DNA from: Pararobbsia alpina_A
GTDB lineage: Bacteria; Pseudomonadota; Gammaproteobacteria; Burkholderiales; Burkholderiaceae
Length of the DNA: 64,000 nucleotides
NCBI RefSeq assembly: GCF_965118125.1
Contig: NZ_OZ221288.1
Span: 2,666,001-2,730,000 of the forward strand
Direction of reading: 5' to 3'
The position numbers were made by a program, and so were the translations under genes. Positions 9,555-18,559 of this stretch are shown in pieces. The stretch's first letter is position 1, and the number at the start of each line of letters is the position of its first letter. The notes under the pieces were generated by a model. That model did no database searches. It saw nothing but the letters and a program-made list of their open reading frames with translations, and was not told the DNA's origin.

Positions 9555-9601
9555 GTTTGCCTTTTCTATTGTCCGTGCGCCGGGCTCACGTGGTGTTCGC
9601 G

Positions 9602-10075
9602 TCATCCCAGCAAAGGCAATGCGCTCGTGCTCTTGAGTTCTTCGAGGCACACCGTTGAATTGACGGAGCTGACGCCCGGGATTCGCATCAAGGTATCGAG
9701 CAGAAAGCTCGACAGCGACTTCAGATCGCGCTCGACAACCTTCAGCATGTAGTCGGTCTGCCCGGTGACGGAAAAGCACTCCAGCACTTGCGGCAATTCG
9801 ACGACGAGCTTGATGAATTTGCCGAGATCGCGGATATGCCCGCGCTCCATCTTGACCTGAATGAAGGCCACGACCCCGAGACCGAGCGCGGTCGCGTCGA
9901 GGCGTGTCTCATAGCGGCGGATCAAGCCGGCTTCCTCGAGCCGGCGATGCCGTCGCAATGTCTGTGCCGGCGACAGATTGATCGCCTCGGCAAGCTCGAG
10001 ATTGGTTGCGCGTCCGTTGTCCTGCAGGACACCCAGCAGCTTGGTATCGATCCTGTCGAGTGCGATGGTCATCAT
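9602..10075 (-). CDS. Lrp/AsnC-family transcriptional regulator
   Basis: 157 residues: N-terminal HTH (LDRIDTKLLGVLQDNGRATNLELAEAINLSP) and C-terminal RAM ligand-binding domain with the conserved GQTDYMLKVV region. ATG 10075 follows AGAGG; the frame extends upstream but without support. It is divergent from hpd, and Lrp-type proteins often control aromatic amino acid catabolism from this position, so regulation of hpd in response to tyrosine, phenylalanine or hydroxyphenylpyruvate is a reasonable inference. Confidence 0.9.
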   Translation of the reverse strand: MMTIALDRIDTKLLGVLQDNGRATNLELAEAINLSPAQTLRRHRRLEEAGLIRRYETRLDATALGLGVVAFIQVKMERGHIRDLGKFIKLVVELPQVLECFSVTGQTDYMLKVVERDLKSLSSFLLDTLMRIPGVSSVNSTVCLEELKSTSALPLLG

Positions 10076-10308
10076 CGTATTGCCTCTTTTTCGAAATATT
10101 CGTTCACTTGCGCGCGTGATCGCGACGAAGAATGAAATCATATTTCTCGTCAGTCTGACTACACTTTAGGTATCCAAGAGCGTATCGAGACCGGTTTCAT
10201 GGAGCGAATGGCGAATTCCGCGTTCGAATCGGGCCGGCTGAGTCCGCGCAACAGAATTGCGTGGCCACGATGCGCCGACCCACATGACCCTTGTGCCGGA
10301 GTTGCGAC

Positions 10309-11382
10309 ATGACCGATTTGTTCGATAACCCGATGAACCTGCGTGGGTTCGAGTTTGTTGAGTTCGCGTCGCCCGAGCCCAATGTGCTCGAGCCTTTGTT
10401 CGAAAGCATGGGCTTTACGCTGGTGGCCCGGCATCGCTCGAAAGATGTGCTGCTGTATCGCCAGGGCGACATCAATTTCATTGTCGATCGGGAGCCGACG
10501 AGCCGCGCCGCGTATTTCGCGGCCGAACACGGCCCGAGTGCGTGCGGCATGGCTTTTCGCGTCAAGGATTCGCATCAGGCCTATGCGCGTGCGCTGATGC
10601 TGGGTGCGGAGCCGATCGATATCCCGACCGGTCCGATGGAACTCAAGCTGCCGGCCATCAAGGGCATTGCGGGCGCACCGATCTATCTGATCGACCGGTA
10701 CGAGGACGGCAAGTCGATCTATGACATCGACTTCGAATATCTTGAAGGCGTCGATCGGCATCCGGTCGGTCATGGGCTACGTCTGATCGATCATTTGACG
10801 CACAACGTGTACCGCGGCCGCATGGCGCACTGGGCCAAGTTCTACGAGAAGTTTTTCAATTTCCGCGAGATCCGCTACTTCGATATCTCTGGGGAGTACA
10901 CGGGCCTGACTTCGCGTGCGATGACGGCGCCCGACGGCAAGATCCGCATCCCGCTGAACGAAGAGTCGACCAAGGGCGGCGGTCAGATCGAAGAGTTTCT
11001 GATGGCGTTCAATGGCGAGGGCATTCAGCATATTGCGCTGCTGGCGGACAACCTGCTTGAGGTCATCGACAAGCTGCGCGCGTCCGGCGTTGAGCTCATG
11101 ACGGCGCCGAACAAGTTCTACTACGACGCGCTCGAGAAACGGGTACCGGGTCACGGCCAGCCTGTCGGCGAGCTTGAAGCGCGCGGCATTCTGCTCGACG
11201 GCAAAGTCGAGAACGGTTCACCGCGTTTGCTGCTTCAGATCTTTTCGAAGACGGTGCTGGGCCCGGTGTTCTTTGAATTCATTCAGCGCAAGGGCGATGA
11301 CGGGTTCGGCGAGGGCAATTTCCGCGCGCTGTTCGAATCGATCGAGCGCGATCAGATCGATCGAGGTGTGTTGAAGGTTTGA
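10309..11382 (+). CDS. hpd: 4-hydroxyphenylpyruvate dioxygenase
   Basis: 357 residues, matching the bacterial HPPD length. It converts 4-hydroxyphenylpyruvate and O2 to homogentisate plus CO2 in tyrosine catabolism. Two vicinal-oxygen-chelate domains; the Fe(II) 2-His-1-Glu triad is visible as H162 (IDHLTHNV), H241 (GIQHIAL) and E323 (FFEFIQRKGD), one residue offset from the Pseudomonas enzyme. ATG 10309 has GGAG eight bases upstream; an earlier in-frame ATG at 10291 is less likely. Homogentisate pathway genes are not in the window. Confidence 0.96.
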   Translation: MTDLFDNPMNLRGFEFVEFASPEPNVLEPLFESMGFTLVARHRSKDVLLYRQGDINFIVDREPTSRAAYFAAEHGPSACGMAFRVKDSHQAYARALMLGAEPIDIPTGPMELKLPAIKGIAGAPIYLIDRYEDGKSIYDIDFEYLEGVDRHPVGHGLRLIDHLTHNVYRGRMAHWAKFYEKFFNFREIRYFDISGEYTGLTSRAMTAPDGKIRIPLNEESTKGGGQIEEFLMAFNGEGIQHIALLADNLLEVIDKLRASGVELMTAPNKFYYDALEKRVPGHGQPVGELEARGILLDGKVENGSPRLLLQIFSKTVLGPVFFEFIQRKGDDGFGEGNFRALFESIERDQIDRGVLKV

Positions 11383-11450
11383 TAGGCCTGGTTGCTTCGG
11401 GCGGCATCCCGGTTAAGTGGGTGTCCACGTCCGGATGCAGGGGCAGCCCA

Positions 11451-12095
11451 TCACCTGTCATGGTGCTCCGTATCTGCCGGCTTCGTCACATACACCGGTA
11501 GTTTCCAGCCAAAGCGCAATGACAGCAGTCTTACGCTCACACAGGCGATGGTCGCCACCCACGGTGTCCACGCGCCGTCGATACCCGCGCGTATCGACAC
11601 GGTCTGAATCGTCGCGCCCAGGAGCGCGGCGGATGCGTAGATCTCCCGCTGCAGAATCGCAGGAATGCGCGACAGCATGACGTCGCGCATCACGCCTCCC
11701 CCGACGGCGCTGACCGTGCCCAGCAGAATGGCGAGCTCAGCGCTGTTTCCATAGATCATCGATTTCTGTGCGCCCGCTACGGCAAACATCCCGAGCCCGA
11801 TTGCGTCGAACAGCAACACAGGCGAGCGCATGCGGCGCACTTGCGGATACGCGGCGATCGTGACGACCGACGCGAGCACCGAGATACCCAGATAACGCCA
11901 GTCGGAGAGCCCGGCCGGCGGCGTTGCGCCGATACAAACATCGCGGATGATGCCGCCGCCGCACGCGACCATAAACGTCACGGACAGAATGCCGAACAAG
12001 TCGAGCTTGCGTTGGCGCGCCGCGACGGCGCCGCTGATGGCAAATACGAACGTGCCGATCATGTCGAGCACGGTGTAGACGAGGTGAGCGTTCAA
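11451..12095 (-). CDS. TRIC-channel/YicG (UPF0126) family membrane protein
   Basis: 214 residues with about seven hydrophobic segments and two internally repeated domains, each carrying a glycine-rich motif (GGGIIRDVCIG and GGGVMRDVMLS), the hallmark of prokaryotic TRIC-type cation channels; some relatives are implicated in glycine transport. It is convergent with hpd. The promoter region on its upstream side contains the GGCTAC hexamer array (12183-12272), so its expression could depend on repeat number. Confidence 0.85.
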   Translation of the reverse strand: MNAHLVYTVLDMIGTFVFAISGAVAARQRKLDLFGILSVTFMVACGGGIIRDVCIGATPPAGLSDWRYLGISVLASVVTIAAYPQVRRMRSPVLLFDAIGLGMFAVAGAQKSMIYGNSAELAILLGTVSAVGGGVMRDVMLSRIPAILQREIYASAALLGATIQTVSIRAGIDGAWTPWVATIACVSVRLLSLRFGWKLPVYVTKPADTEHHDR

Positions 12096-12182
12096 GTGGG
12101 ATGGCGCAGGGCGGTGGACGGCGTCGAGCTTTACTCAGTACGCGAAAAAATACAACTTGTCGTTGTGTGGTCACACCGATGC

Positions 12183-12272
12183 GGCTACGGCTACGGCTAC
12201 GGCTACGGCTACGGCTACGGCTACGGCTACGGCTACGGCTACGGCTACGGCTACGGCTACGGCTACGGCTAC
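12183..12272. repeat. Perfect hexanucleotide tandem repeat (GGCTAC)15
   Basis: Fifteen exact copies of GGCTAC, followed by one variant copy GGCGAC. It starts 88 bases upstream of the YicG-type gene start on the minus strand and ends 314 bases before the MFS permease. The frames running through it give only two-residue repeats (RL, GY, VA), so it is most likely non-coding. Such arrays vary in copy number by replication slippage. Confidence 0.97.
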
Positions 12273-12415
12273 GGCGACGCTCGCCATTGCCTCGAATCGA
12301 TGCGCGTGAGCTAGGCTGTGCCCTGTGCAGAACGAAAGCGACTGGGAACGAGGGTGCGGTGGCCGGCGAGGCGGCAAGCGGGATCGCCTGAACTTCAACG
12401 AATGCTCTGGCTATG

Positions 12416-12426
12416 TTGTCAGACAT
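12416..12426. promoter_or_regulatory. GntR (FadR-type) operator-like site
   Basis: TTGTCAGACAT matches the T-N-GT-N3-AC-N-A pattern shared by the sites upstream of the glucarate/galactarate genes. It lies 170 bases upstream of the MFS permease start. Confidence 0.55.
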
Positions 12427-12550
12427 CCTATTTCGAAAGATTCATGATGACGCGTAACCGTTGAGCCTTAACCGGCGGGGTTTTGCCAGAATTTTGAAGT
12501 TGTCGCAGGGTAAACGCTGAGTCGTCATTCAACTTGCGAGTCGTAGAATG

Positions 12551-12561
12551 TCGTCAGACAA
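12551..12561. promoter_or_regulatory. GntR (FadR-type) operator for the permease-gudD-kdgD genes
   Basis: TCGTCAGACAA inside the partial dyad ATGTCGTCAGACAACAT, 24 bases before the permease GTG start. The same 11 bases recur at 24051. Its position near the start would suit repression. Confidence 0.7.
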
Positions 12562-12585
12562 CATATCACGTAGGCGGAGACAGGC

Positions 12586-13917
12586 GTGACTTCAGCAAGT
12601 GCATCCCCGGCAAACCCGCTCGACTCGGCGGTCGCCAAGGTCAAGCGGCACGTTCTGCCGCTGTTCCTGATCATGTTTATCGCGAACTACATCGATCGCG
12701 TGAACATCGGCTTCGTCAACGTGCACCTCAAGGCAGACTTGGGCATTGGTGCAGCCGCTTACGGTTTCGGCAGCGGGTTGTTCTTCGTGGGTTATGCGCT
12801 GTTCGAAGTGCCGTCGAACATGCTGATGCAACGCTTTGGCGCGCGTGCGTGGCTGACCCGGATCATGGGCACGTGGGGGCTTGTCGCCGGTGCGATGGCG
12901 TTTGTCTGGAACGACACGTCGTTCTATGCGTTGCGCTTCCTCCTCGGTGTCGCTGAAGCAGGGTTCTTCCCGGGCGTGGTGTTCTATTTCACGCAATGGC
13001 TGCCGCAAAAGGAACGCGGCAAGGCCGTCGCCATTTTCCTCGGTGGGTCGGCATTCGCATCGGTGCTCTCGGGACCGATTACGGGCAGCCTGCTATCGAT
13101 TCAAGGCCTTGGCCTGCAGGGCTGGCAGTGGATGTTCCTGATCGAAGGCGGCTTCTCGATCGTGTTGTGCGGCGCGAGCTGGATGATCCTGAAGTCACAT
13201 ATTCGCGATGCTTCGTGGCTGACCGCAGAGGAGCAGGGCGTGCTGGCATCGACGATCGCGGCCGAGCAAACTGAGCGCGACGCGGCCGGTGGCGGGCGTG
13301 TTCCGGCTGCGAGACTGCTCAAGGATCCGCAGATCGTGCTGTTCTGTCTGCTGTACTTCGCGATCCAGCTCACGATTTATGCGGTCACGTTCTGGCTGCC
13401 CACCATCATTCGCAAGATGGGCCACTTGGGTGATTTTGAAGTCGGTCTGCTTAACTCGATTCCCTGGCTCATTTCGATTGTCGCCATGTATGTGTTTGCA
13501 GTCGTCTCGGCACGCTGGAAATTCCAGCAAGCGTGGCTCGCCGTGGCGCTCGTCATCGCAGCGATCGGACTCTTCGCGTCGACTCATGGCAGCCCGCTCT
13601 TTTCGTTTGTCGCGATCTGCTTTTCGGCGATCGGCTTCAAGGCCGCATCGTCGCTGTTCTGGCCGATTCCGCAGGGCTATCTCGACGTGCGCGTTGCCGC
13701 GGGTGTGCTCGCGCTGATCAATTCGCTTGGCAATCTCGGCGGCTTTTTCGCACCGGCCGCATTTGGCTATCTGCAGCAACATACCGGCTCAATTTCTGGC
13801 GGCCTCTACGGCCTGGGCATCGCGTCGCTGGCCGCCGCAGCGGCCGCGTTTCTGGCAAGGAATCACAGGGCCGAACAGGGACCGACGGGTCACCCGAGAC
13901 ATCGGGAGGCGCACTAG
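12586..13917 (+). CDS. MFS permease, anion:cation symporter (ACS) family
   Basis: 443 residues, 12 predicted helices. ACS-family signatures are visible: NYIDRVNIGFVN in helix 1 and the loop FGARAWLTRIMGTWG. It probably imports an organic acid across the inner membrane with protons. GTG start at 12586 with GGAG upstream. It heads the gudD-kdgD gene run and has a GntR-type operator at its 5' end, so glucarate, galactarate or a related sugar acid is the likely substrate. It is less like E. coli GudP than the second permease (19505-20926). Confidence 0.85.
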   Translation: MTSASASPANPLDSAVAKVKRHVLPLFLIMFIANYIDRVNIGFVNVHLKADLGIGAAAYGFGSGLFFVGYALFEVPSNMLMQRFGARAWLTRIMGTWGLVAGAMAFVWNDTSFYALRFLLGVAEAGFFPGVVFYFTQWLPQKERGKAVAIFLGGSAFASVLSGPITGSLLSIQGLGLQGWQWMFLIEGGFSIVLCGASWMILKSHIRDASWLTAEEQGVLASTIAAEQTERDAAGGGRVPAARLLKDPQIVLFCLLYFAIQLTIYAVTFWLPTIIRKMGHLGDFEVGLLNSIPWLISIVAMYVFAVVSARWKFQQAWLAVALVIAAIGLFASTHGSPLFSFVAICFSAIGFKAASSLFWPIPQGYLDVRVAAGVLALINSLGNLGGFFAPAAFGYLQQHTGSISGGLYGLGIASLAAAAAAFLARNHRAEQGPTGHPRHREAH

Positions 13918-13986
13918 ACGCACTCAGCCCATTTGCACGCGTGCCATTGCATCGAACCGAATCGTACTTATTGACTTCAAAGAACC

Positions 13987-15342
13987 ATGCTTATGTCTGC
14001 CACTTCCTCTCAAACGCATACGACGCCAACCGTCACCGAGTTGCGTGTCGTACCCGTCGCCGGTCGCGACAGCATGCTGCTGAACCTCAGCGGCGCGCAT
14101 GGCCCGTTCTTCACGCGCAATATCGTGATCCTGCGCGATAGTTCGGGGCATACGGGCGTAGGCGAAGTCCCGGGCGGCGAAAGCATTCGCAAGACGATCG
14201 ATGATGCACGTTCGCTGGTCGTGGGCCAGTCAATCGCCAATACGCAAGCGGTGCTGAATCGGGTTCGCCAGCAATTTGCGGATCGCGACTCGGGTGGCCG
14301 CGGTCTGCAGACGTTCGATCTGCGCACGACGATTCACGCCGTAACGGCGCTGGAGTGCGCTCTCCTCGATCTGCTCGGCCAACATCTTGGTGTGCCGATC
14401 GCGGCGCTGCTCGGTGAAGGGCAGCAGCGCGACGAAGTCGAGATGCTCGGCTATCTGTTTTACGTCGGCGATCGCGCAAAGACGGACCTGCCGTATGCGA
14501 GTGGTGCCAATGGCCGCGACGACTGGGAGCGCCTGCGCACGGAAGTGGCGTTGACGCCTGAGGCTGTCGTGCGGCTCGCGGAAGCGGCCAGCGAGCGCTA
14601 TGGGTTCAACGACTTCAAGCTCAAGGGCGGTGTGCTTGCGGGCGATGCGGAAATCGAAGCAGTGACGGCGCTGGCTGAGCGTTTCCCCAAGGCGCGAATT
14701 ACGCTCGACCCGAACGGTGCGTGGTCACTCGCCGAAGCCGTGCGGCTCTGCCGTGACCAGCACGACGTGCTCGCTTATGCCGAGGATCCGTGCGGCGCGG
14801 AAAACGGCTATTCGGGCCGTGAAGTCATGGCTGAATTCCGTCGCGCGACGGGTTTGCCGACAGCGACCAATATGATCGCAACGGATTGGCGCCAGATGGG
14901 CCATGCGATTCAACTGCAATCGGTCGATATCCCGCTGGCTGACCCGCACTTCTGGACGATGCAGGGCTCCGTGCGCGTGGCGCAGATGTGTAACGACTGG
15001 GGGCTCACATGGGGCTCGCATTCGAACAATCACTTTGACATCTCGCTTGCCATGTTCACGCAGGTTGCTGCTGCGGCACCGGGCAAGATCACGGCAATCG
15101 ATACGCACTGGATCTGGCAGGACGGCCAATACCTGACGCGTGACCCGCTCACGATCGTCGGCGGCAAGGTGAAGGTCCCTGAAAAATCGGGCCTCGGCAT
15201 CGAGATCGATATGGATGCGATCGAGAAGGCTCACGCGCTGTATCTCGAACACGGCCTCGGCGCGCGCGACGATGCGATCGCCATGCAATACCTGGTTCCG
15301 AACTGGAAGTTCGACAACAAACGTCCTTGCCTTGTCCGATGA
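13987..15342 (+). CDS. gudD: Glucarate dehydratase
   Basis: 451 residues, enolase superfamily. It dehydrates D-glucarate (and L-idarate) to 5-keto-4-deoxyglucarate. All expected residues are present with a constant +6 offset from E. coli GudD: KxK at 211/213, metal ligands D241 (DPNGAW), E266 (EDPCG) and N295 (ATNMIAT), and the catalytic His H345 in GSHSNNHFD. It lies 69 bases after the permease and 156 bases before kdgD, in the same direction. A second in-frame ATG two codons later is equally possible as start. Confidence 0.95.
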   Translation: MLMSATSSQTHTTPTVTELRVVPVAGRDSMLLNLSGAHGPFFTRNIVILRDSSGHTGVGEVPGGESIRKTIDDARSLVVGQSIANTQAVLNRVRQQFADRDSGGRGLQTFDLRTTIHAVTALECALLDLLGQHLGVPIAALLGEGQQRDEVEMLGYLFYVGDRAKTDLPYASGANGRDDWERLRTEVALTPEAVVRLAEAASERYGFNDFKLKGGVLAGDAEIEAVTALAERFPKARITLDPNGAWSLAEAVRLCRDQHDVLAYAEDPCGAENGYSGREVMAEFRRATGLPTATNMIATDWRQMGHAIQLQSVDIPLADPHFWTMQGSVRVAQMCNDWGLTWGSHSNNHFDISLAMFTQVAAAAPGKITAIDTHWIWQDGQYLTRDPLTIVGGKVKVPEKSGLGIEIDMDAIEKAHALYLEHGLGARDDAIAMQYLVPNWKFDNKRPCLVR

Positions 15343-15366
15343 ACGCCTCGACAGCCCGACGATTGA

Positions 15367-15391
15367 ATTCGCTGCATTGACCGCAGCGAAT
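15367..15391 (+). other. Hairpin between gudD and kdgD
   Basis: Perfect nine-base stem ATTCGCTGC / GCAGCGAAT with a seven-base loop and no following T run. It may be an mRNA-stabilising or processing hairpin at the gudD 3' end rather than a terminator. Confidence 0.45.
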
Positions 15392-15498
15392 CGATATCCG
15401 CGAGTTTCTCAAGTGCATGCGGACGGATTGAATCGGACGGCTTGTCGAGCTGAACCCGTTGCCCTTATAGACCACCGGTTACTCAAACGAATTCGACT

Positions 15499-16416
15499 AT
15501 GACGACTCCACAGGAACTCAAGCGCATTGTGTCCGAGGGCTTGCTTTCGTTTCCCGTGACGGACTTCGACGCGAACGGCGACTTCCGTCCCGATACGTAC
15601 GCGGCACGTCTCGAATGGCTCGCGCCGTATGGTGCGACTGCTCTGTTTGCGGCCGGCGGCACGGGTGAATTCTTTTCGCTGAGCAAGGCGGACTACACCA
15701 ACGTGATTCGCACGGCGACTCAGACCTGCAAGGGCAAGGTGCCGATTCTCGCGGGCGCAGGTGGCCCGACGCGGGTCGCCATCGAGTATGCGCAGGAGGC
15801 GGAACGTCTGGGGGCGAATGGCGTGCTACTGATGCCGCACTATTTGACCGAGGCCTCGCAGGAAGGCATTGCCGCGCACGTTGAACAAGTGTGCAGCGCG
15901 GTGCCGAACATCGGCGTGATCGTCTACAACCGAGCGAATTCGAAGCTCAACGCCGACATGCTCGAGCGTGTCGCGGACAAGTGCCCGAACCTGATCGGAT
16001 TCAAGGATGGCGTCGGCGATATCGAAAGCATGGTGACGATCCGTCGCCGGCTCGGCGACCGGTTCTCCTACCTGGGCGGATTACCGACCGCCGAGGTGTA
16101 CGCCGCGGCCTACAAGGCGCTCGGCGTGCCGGTCTATTCGTCGGCCGTGTTCAATTTCATTCCCAAGACGGCGCTGCAGTTTTATCGGGCCATCGCGTCG
16201 AATGATCATGCGACGACCGGTCAACTGCTCGACAGTTTCTTCCTGCCTTACCTTGCGATTCGCAATCGTCGTGCGGGTTATGCGGTGAGCATTGTGAAGG
16301 CGGGGGCGAAGCTGGTCGGTCGCGACGCGGGCCCCGTGCGTGCGCCGCTGACGGATCTGACCGACGACGAAATGTCGCAACTCGACGCACTGATTCGCAA
16401 GCTCGGACCGCAATAG
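15499..16416 (+). CDS. kdgD: 5-dehydro-4-deoxyglucarate dehydratase, copy 1
   Basis: 305 residues, DHDPS/NAL superfamily TIM barrel. It dehydrates and decarboxylates 5-keto-4-deoxyglucarate to alpha-ketoglutarate semialdehyde. The Schiff-base lysine is K169 (GFKDGVGD) and the proton-relay tyrosine is Y143 (VIVYNRANSK). It follows gudD and supplies the next step. A nearly identical copy lies inverted at 23034-23984. Confidence 0.95.
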   Translation: MTTPQELKRIVSEGLLSFPVTDFDANGDFRPDTYAARLEWLAPYGATALFAAGGTGEFFSLSKADYTNVIRTATQTCKGKVPILAGAGGPTRVAIEYAQEAERLGANGVLLMPHYLTEASQEGIAAHVEQVCSAVPNIGVIVYNRANSKLNADMLERVADKCPNLIGFKDGVGDIESMVTIRRRLGDRFSYLGGLPTAEVYAAAYKALGVPVYSSAVFNFIPKTALQFYRAIASNDHATTGQLLDSFFLPYLAIRNRRAGYAVSIVKAGAKLVGRDAGPVRAPLTDLTDDEMSQLDALIRKLGPQ

Positions 16417-16543
16417 GCAGGGCTTGCAGGACGTCGCGTCGTGCATATGCAACATGGGCAGCAGGGCGCGAACCGTTGCGTGGCGGTCTCGGGCGGCATT
16501 TTGGCGTATGGGAGGGATGCGCCGGCGAGAGGATAATGCGGAA

Positions 16544-16567
16544 ACACCCTAAGATGATCTTGGGTGT
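16544..16567. promoter_or_regulatory. Inverted repeat upstream of the LysR gene
   Basis: Arms ACACCC/GGGTGT and AAGAT/ATCTT around a central G, with one extra T in the left arm. It ends 31 bases before the LysR start. It could be an autoregulatory operator or a weak hairpin ending the kdgD transcript. Confidence 0.4.
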
Positions 16568-16597
16568 GTCCACAACTCTAACGCGCAGGCCAAGAAC

Positions 16598-17509
16598 ATG
16601 GATCGCTTCGAAGCCATGCAGATTTTCGTCAAGGTCGTCGATGCCAACAGCTTTACGAAGGTATCGGAGATGCTTGACCTTTCACCGGCCAAAGTGAGCC
16701 GGACCGTTCAGTTACTCGAAGAGCACGTCGGCGCACGCTTGCTCAATCGCTCGACGCGCAGCGTGGGCGTGACCGAGGACGGGGCGGTGTTTTACGACCG
16801 GTGCGTCAAGATTCTCGCCGATGTCGCCGATGCGGAGTCGTCGTTGTCGACGCACAAGCAGAAGCCTTCGGGTACGGTGCGCGTCGATACGTCGGGCACG
16901 CTTGCACGCGCACTGCTGATTCCTGCACTCGGATCGTTTTACGAGCAGTACCCGGATATCGAAGTGCGGCTCGGACTGGCCGACCGGAATATCGATCTGT
17001 TCCAGGATGGCGTGGATTGCGTGATCCGGATGGGTTCGATCGAGGATTCGAGTCTCGTCGCGAGGGCGATGGGGCGTGCGAGGATCGTGACGTGCGCGTC
17101 GCCCGGGTATATCGAACGCTTTGGCGAGCCTGCGACGCTCGAGCAACTCAGCGAGCACACGGCGGTCAATTACGTGTCTGCGCGCACGCGCAAGAATTTC
17201 CCGTTCGACTATCTGGTCAACGGCGAACTCACGCGCATCGAAATGAAATGCGCGTTGGCCGTCAATGACGGGTCGACGTATATCGGTGCGGGATGCAAGG
17301 GGTACGGCATCATCCAGCCGTCGCGCTACATGGTCGCCGATCACATTGCCAACGGCGAACTCAAGGAAATCCTCACGAACTACCAATGCCCGTCGACCCC
17401 CGTGTCGATCGTCCTGCCCCACCGCCGCAACCTGAGCCCACGCGTCAAAGCGTTTATCGACTGGTTCACCGAACTCGCGCGCAGCAATCCGGACCTGCAG
17501 GCCAGTTAG
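16598..17509 (+). CDS. LysR-family transcriptional regulator
   Basis: 303 residues of the CrgA-like subgroup: HTH about residues 5-63 (NSFTKVSEMLDLSPAKVSRTV) and a periplasmic-binding-like effector domain (GTVRVDTSGTLARALLIPAL onward). It is co-directional with gudD and kdgD, 181 bases after kdgD, with its own palindrome upstream, so it may have its own promoter. Whether it acts on the sugar-acid genes or elsewhere cannot be told. Confidence 0.85.
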   Translation: MDRFEAMQIFVKVVDANSFTKVSEMLDLSPAKVSRTVQLLEEHVGARLLNRSTRSVGVTEDGAVFYDRCVKILADVADAESSLSTHKQKPSGTVRVDTSGTLARALLIPALGSFYEQYPDIEVRLGLADRNIDLFQDGVDCVIRMGSIEDSSLVARAMGRARIVTCASPGYIERFGEPATLEQLSEHTAVNYVSARTRKNFPFDYLVNGELTRIEMKCALAVNDGSTYIGAGCKGYGIIQPSRYMVADHIANGELKEILTNYQCPSTPVSIVLPHRRNLSPRVKAFIDWFTELARSNPDLQAS

Positions 17510-17742
17510 TTCCAGGCCCGCATCGGGCAAGTGCGGTGTCAGTGAGTCGTAGTGCAAACGCGACCGACGCAATGATCCGAGTGGATTCGGCAATTCGAGA
17601 TGGAAGGCCGATATCAACATAGTCTTTTCGCGATCCGCATGGCCGCGAGACGACAGGCTTGGCTTGTTCGGATCAATCCAGGAAGTCCGGTGCTCCGATT
17701 CCGATTTGATATTGGGACTTGGGTGGCCGGATTCTCGGCGTG

Positions 17743-17785
17743 TTGACAACAGATATACGCGATCCTAAGATTTGTGTATCTGTTG
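17743..17785 (+). promoter_or_regulatory. tacAT promoter with flanking operator arms
   Basis: TTGACA (17743-17748), 17-base spacer, TAAGAT (17766-17771): a near-consensus sigma-70 promoter. Inverted arms CAACAGATATAC (17747-17758) and GTGTATCTGTTG (17774-17785) match with one mismatch and bracket the -10 box, the expected layout for repression by the antitoxin-toxin complex. Confidence 0.7.
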
Positions 17786-17807
17786 TACACACGTCATGGA
17801 GTTCGCC

Positions 17808-18080
17808 ATGCGCGACGCGCTCATTAATCTGCGTGCCTTGCCGGAGCAGCGTGATCTGATCGACTACGCCGCCAGCCTGCTTGGCAAAAACCGGTCCGAT
17901 TTTATGTTGGAAGTCGCTTGTGAACGCGCCCAGACGGTCATCCTGGATCGTGTGTTTTTCGGGCTGGATGCCGAAAAGTTCAAACAGTTTTCTGACTTGC
18001 TCGATGCGCCAAAAACGCCCAACGCGGGTCTCGCACGCTTGATGGAAGTGAAGGCCCCCTGGCAAGAGGGCAGTGAATGA
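17808..18080 (+). CDS. tacA: DUF1778 (TacA-type) antitoxin
   Basis: 90 residues. N-terminal ribbon-helix-helix (INLRALPEQRDLIDYAASLLGKNRSDFM region) for DNA binding; the C-terminal part should wrap the partner acetyltransferase toxin. ATG 17808 has GGAG six bases upstream; ATG 17796 is the alternative. Its stop overlaps the toxin start (ATGA), giving translational coupling. The complex likely represses the promoter at 17743. Confidence 0.85.
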   Translation: MRDALINLRALPEQRDLIDYAASLLGKNRSDFMLEVACERAQTVILDRVFFGLDAEKFKQFSDLLDAPKTPNAGLARLMEVKAPWQEGSE

Positions 18081-18559
18081 TTCTGACGCTCTCGGCCCCG
18101 CGGCCGCTTGCGGCAGAGCATGATGTCAGTCGATTTTCCTGTGGGAAGCCAGAACTCGATGAGTGGCTAAGACGTCGGGCGTTCGCAAATCATCAAAGCG
18201 GCGCGAGCCGCGTTTTTGTTTCCATCGATGCTGGCGGTCGGGTCTTCGGCTATTACGCGCTTTCCGCTGGCGCAGCGGCTCGTACGCATGCTACAGGCAA
18301 GATTCGTCGGAATATGCCCGATCCGATTCCGGTCGTTGTGCTCGGGAGACTCGCGCGCGATACCGAAGCATCGGGCACCCAGTTAGGTCTGGCGCTGCTG
18401 AAGGATGCCGTTAAGCGAGCGGGCGTTATCGCCGACGAGATGGGTGTGCGAGCGATGGTCGTACATGCGATCGACGCGCAAGCAGCTCAGTTTTACTCGC
18501 ACTATGGATTCAGCCCTTCGCCGATCCACCCGCTCACGATGATGCTTTGCCTCAATTGA
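18077..18559 (+). CDS. tacT: GNAT acetyltransferase toxin (TacT-type)
   Basis: 160 residues. TacT-family GNATs acetylate the amino group of charged aminoacyl-tRNAs and block translation. The N-terminal region (HDVSRFSCGKPELDEWLRRRA) and the acetyl-CoA-binding part (VVVLGRLARDTEASGTQLG) are typical, as is the C-terminal AQFYSHYGFSPSPIHPLTMML with the conserved Tyr. It starts inside the antitoxin stop codon and its stop abuts the stop of the convergent gntR gene with no spacer. Confidence 0.88.
   Translation: MILTLSAPRPLAAEHDVSRFSCGKPELDEWLRRRAFANHQSGASRVFVSIDAGGRVFGYYALSAGAAARTHATGKIRRNMPDPIPVVVLGRLARDTEASGTQLGLALLKDAVKRAGVIADEMGVRAMVVHAIDAQAAQFYSHYGFSPSPIHPLTMMLCLN

Noticed and set aside
12101..12426. 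Open frames through the GGCTAC array giving (RL)n, (GY)n or (VA)n proteins
   Set aside because: They exist only because the hexamer has no stop in any frame; no ribosome-binding site, and the flanks resemble no family.
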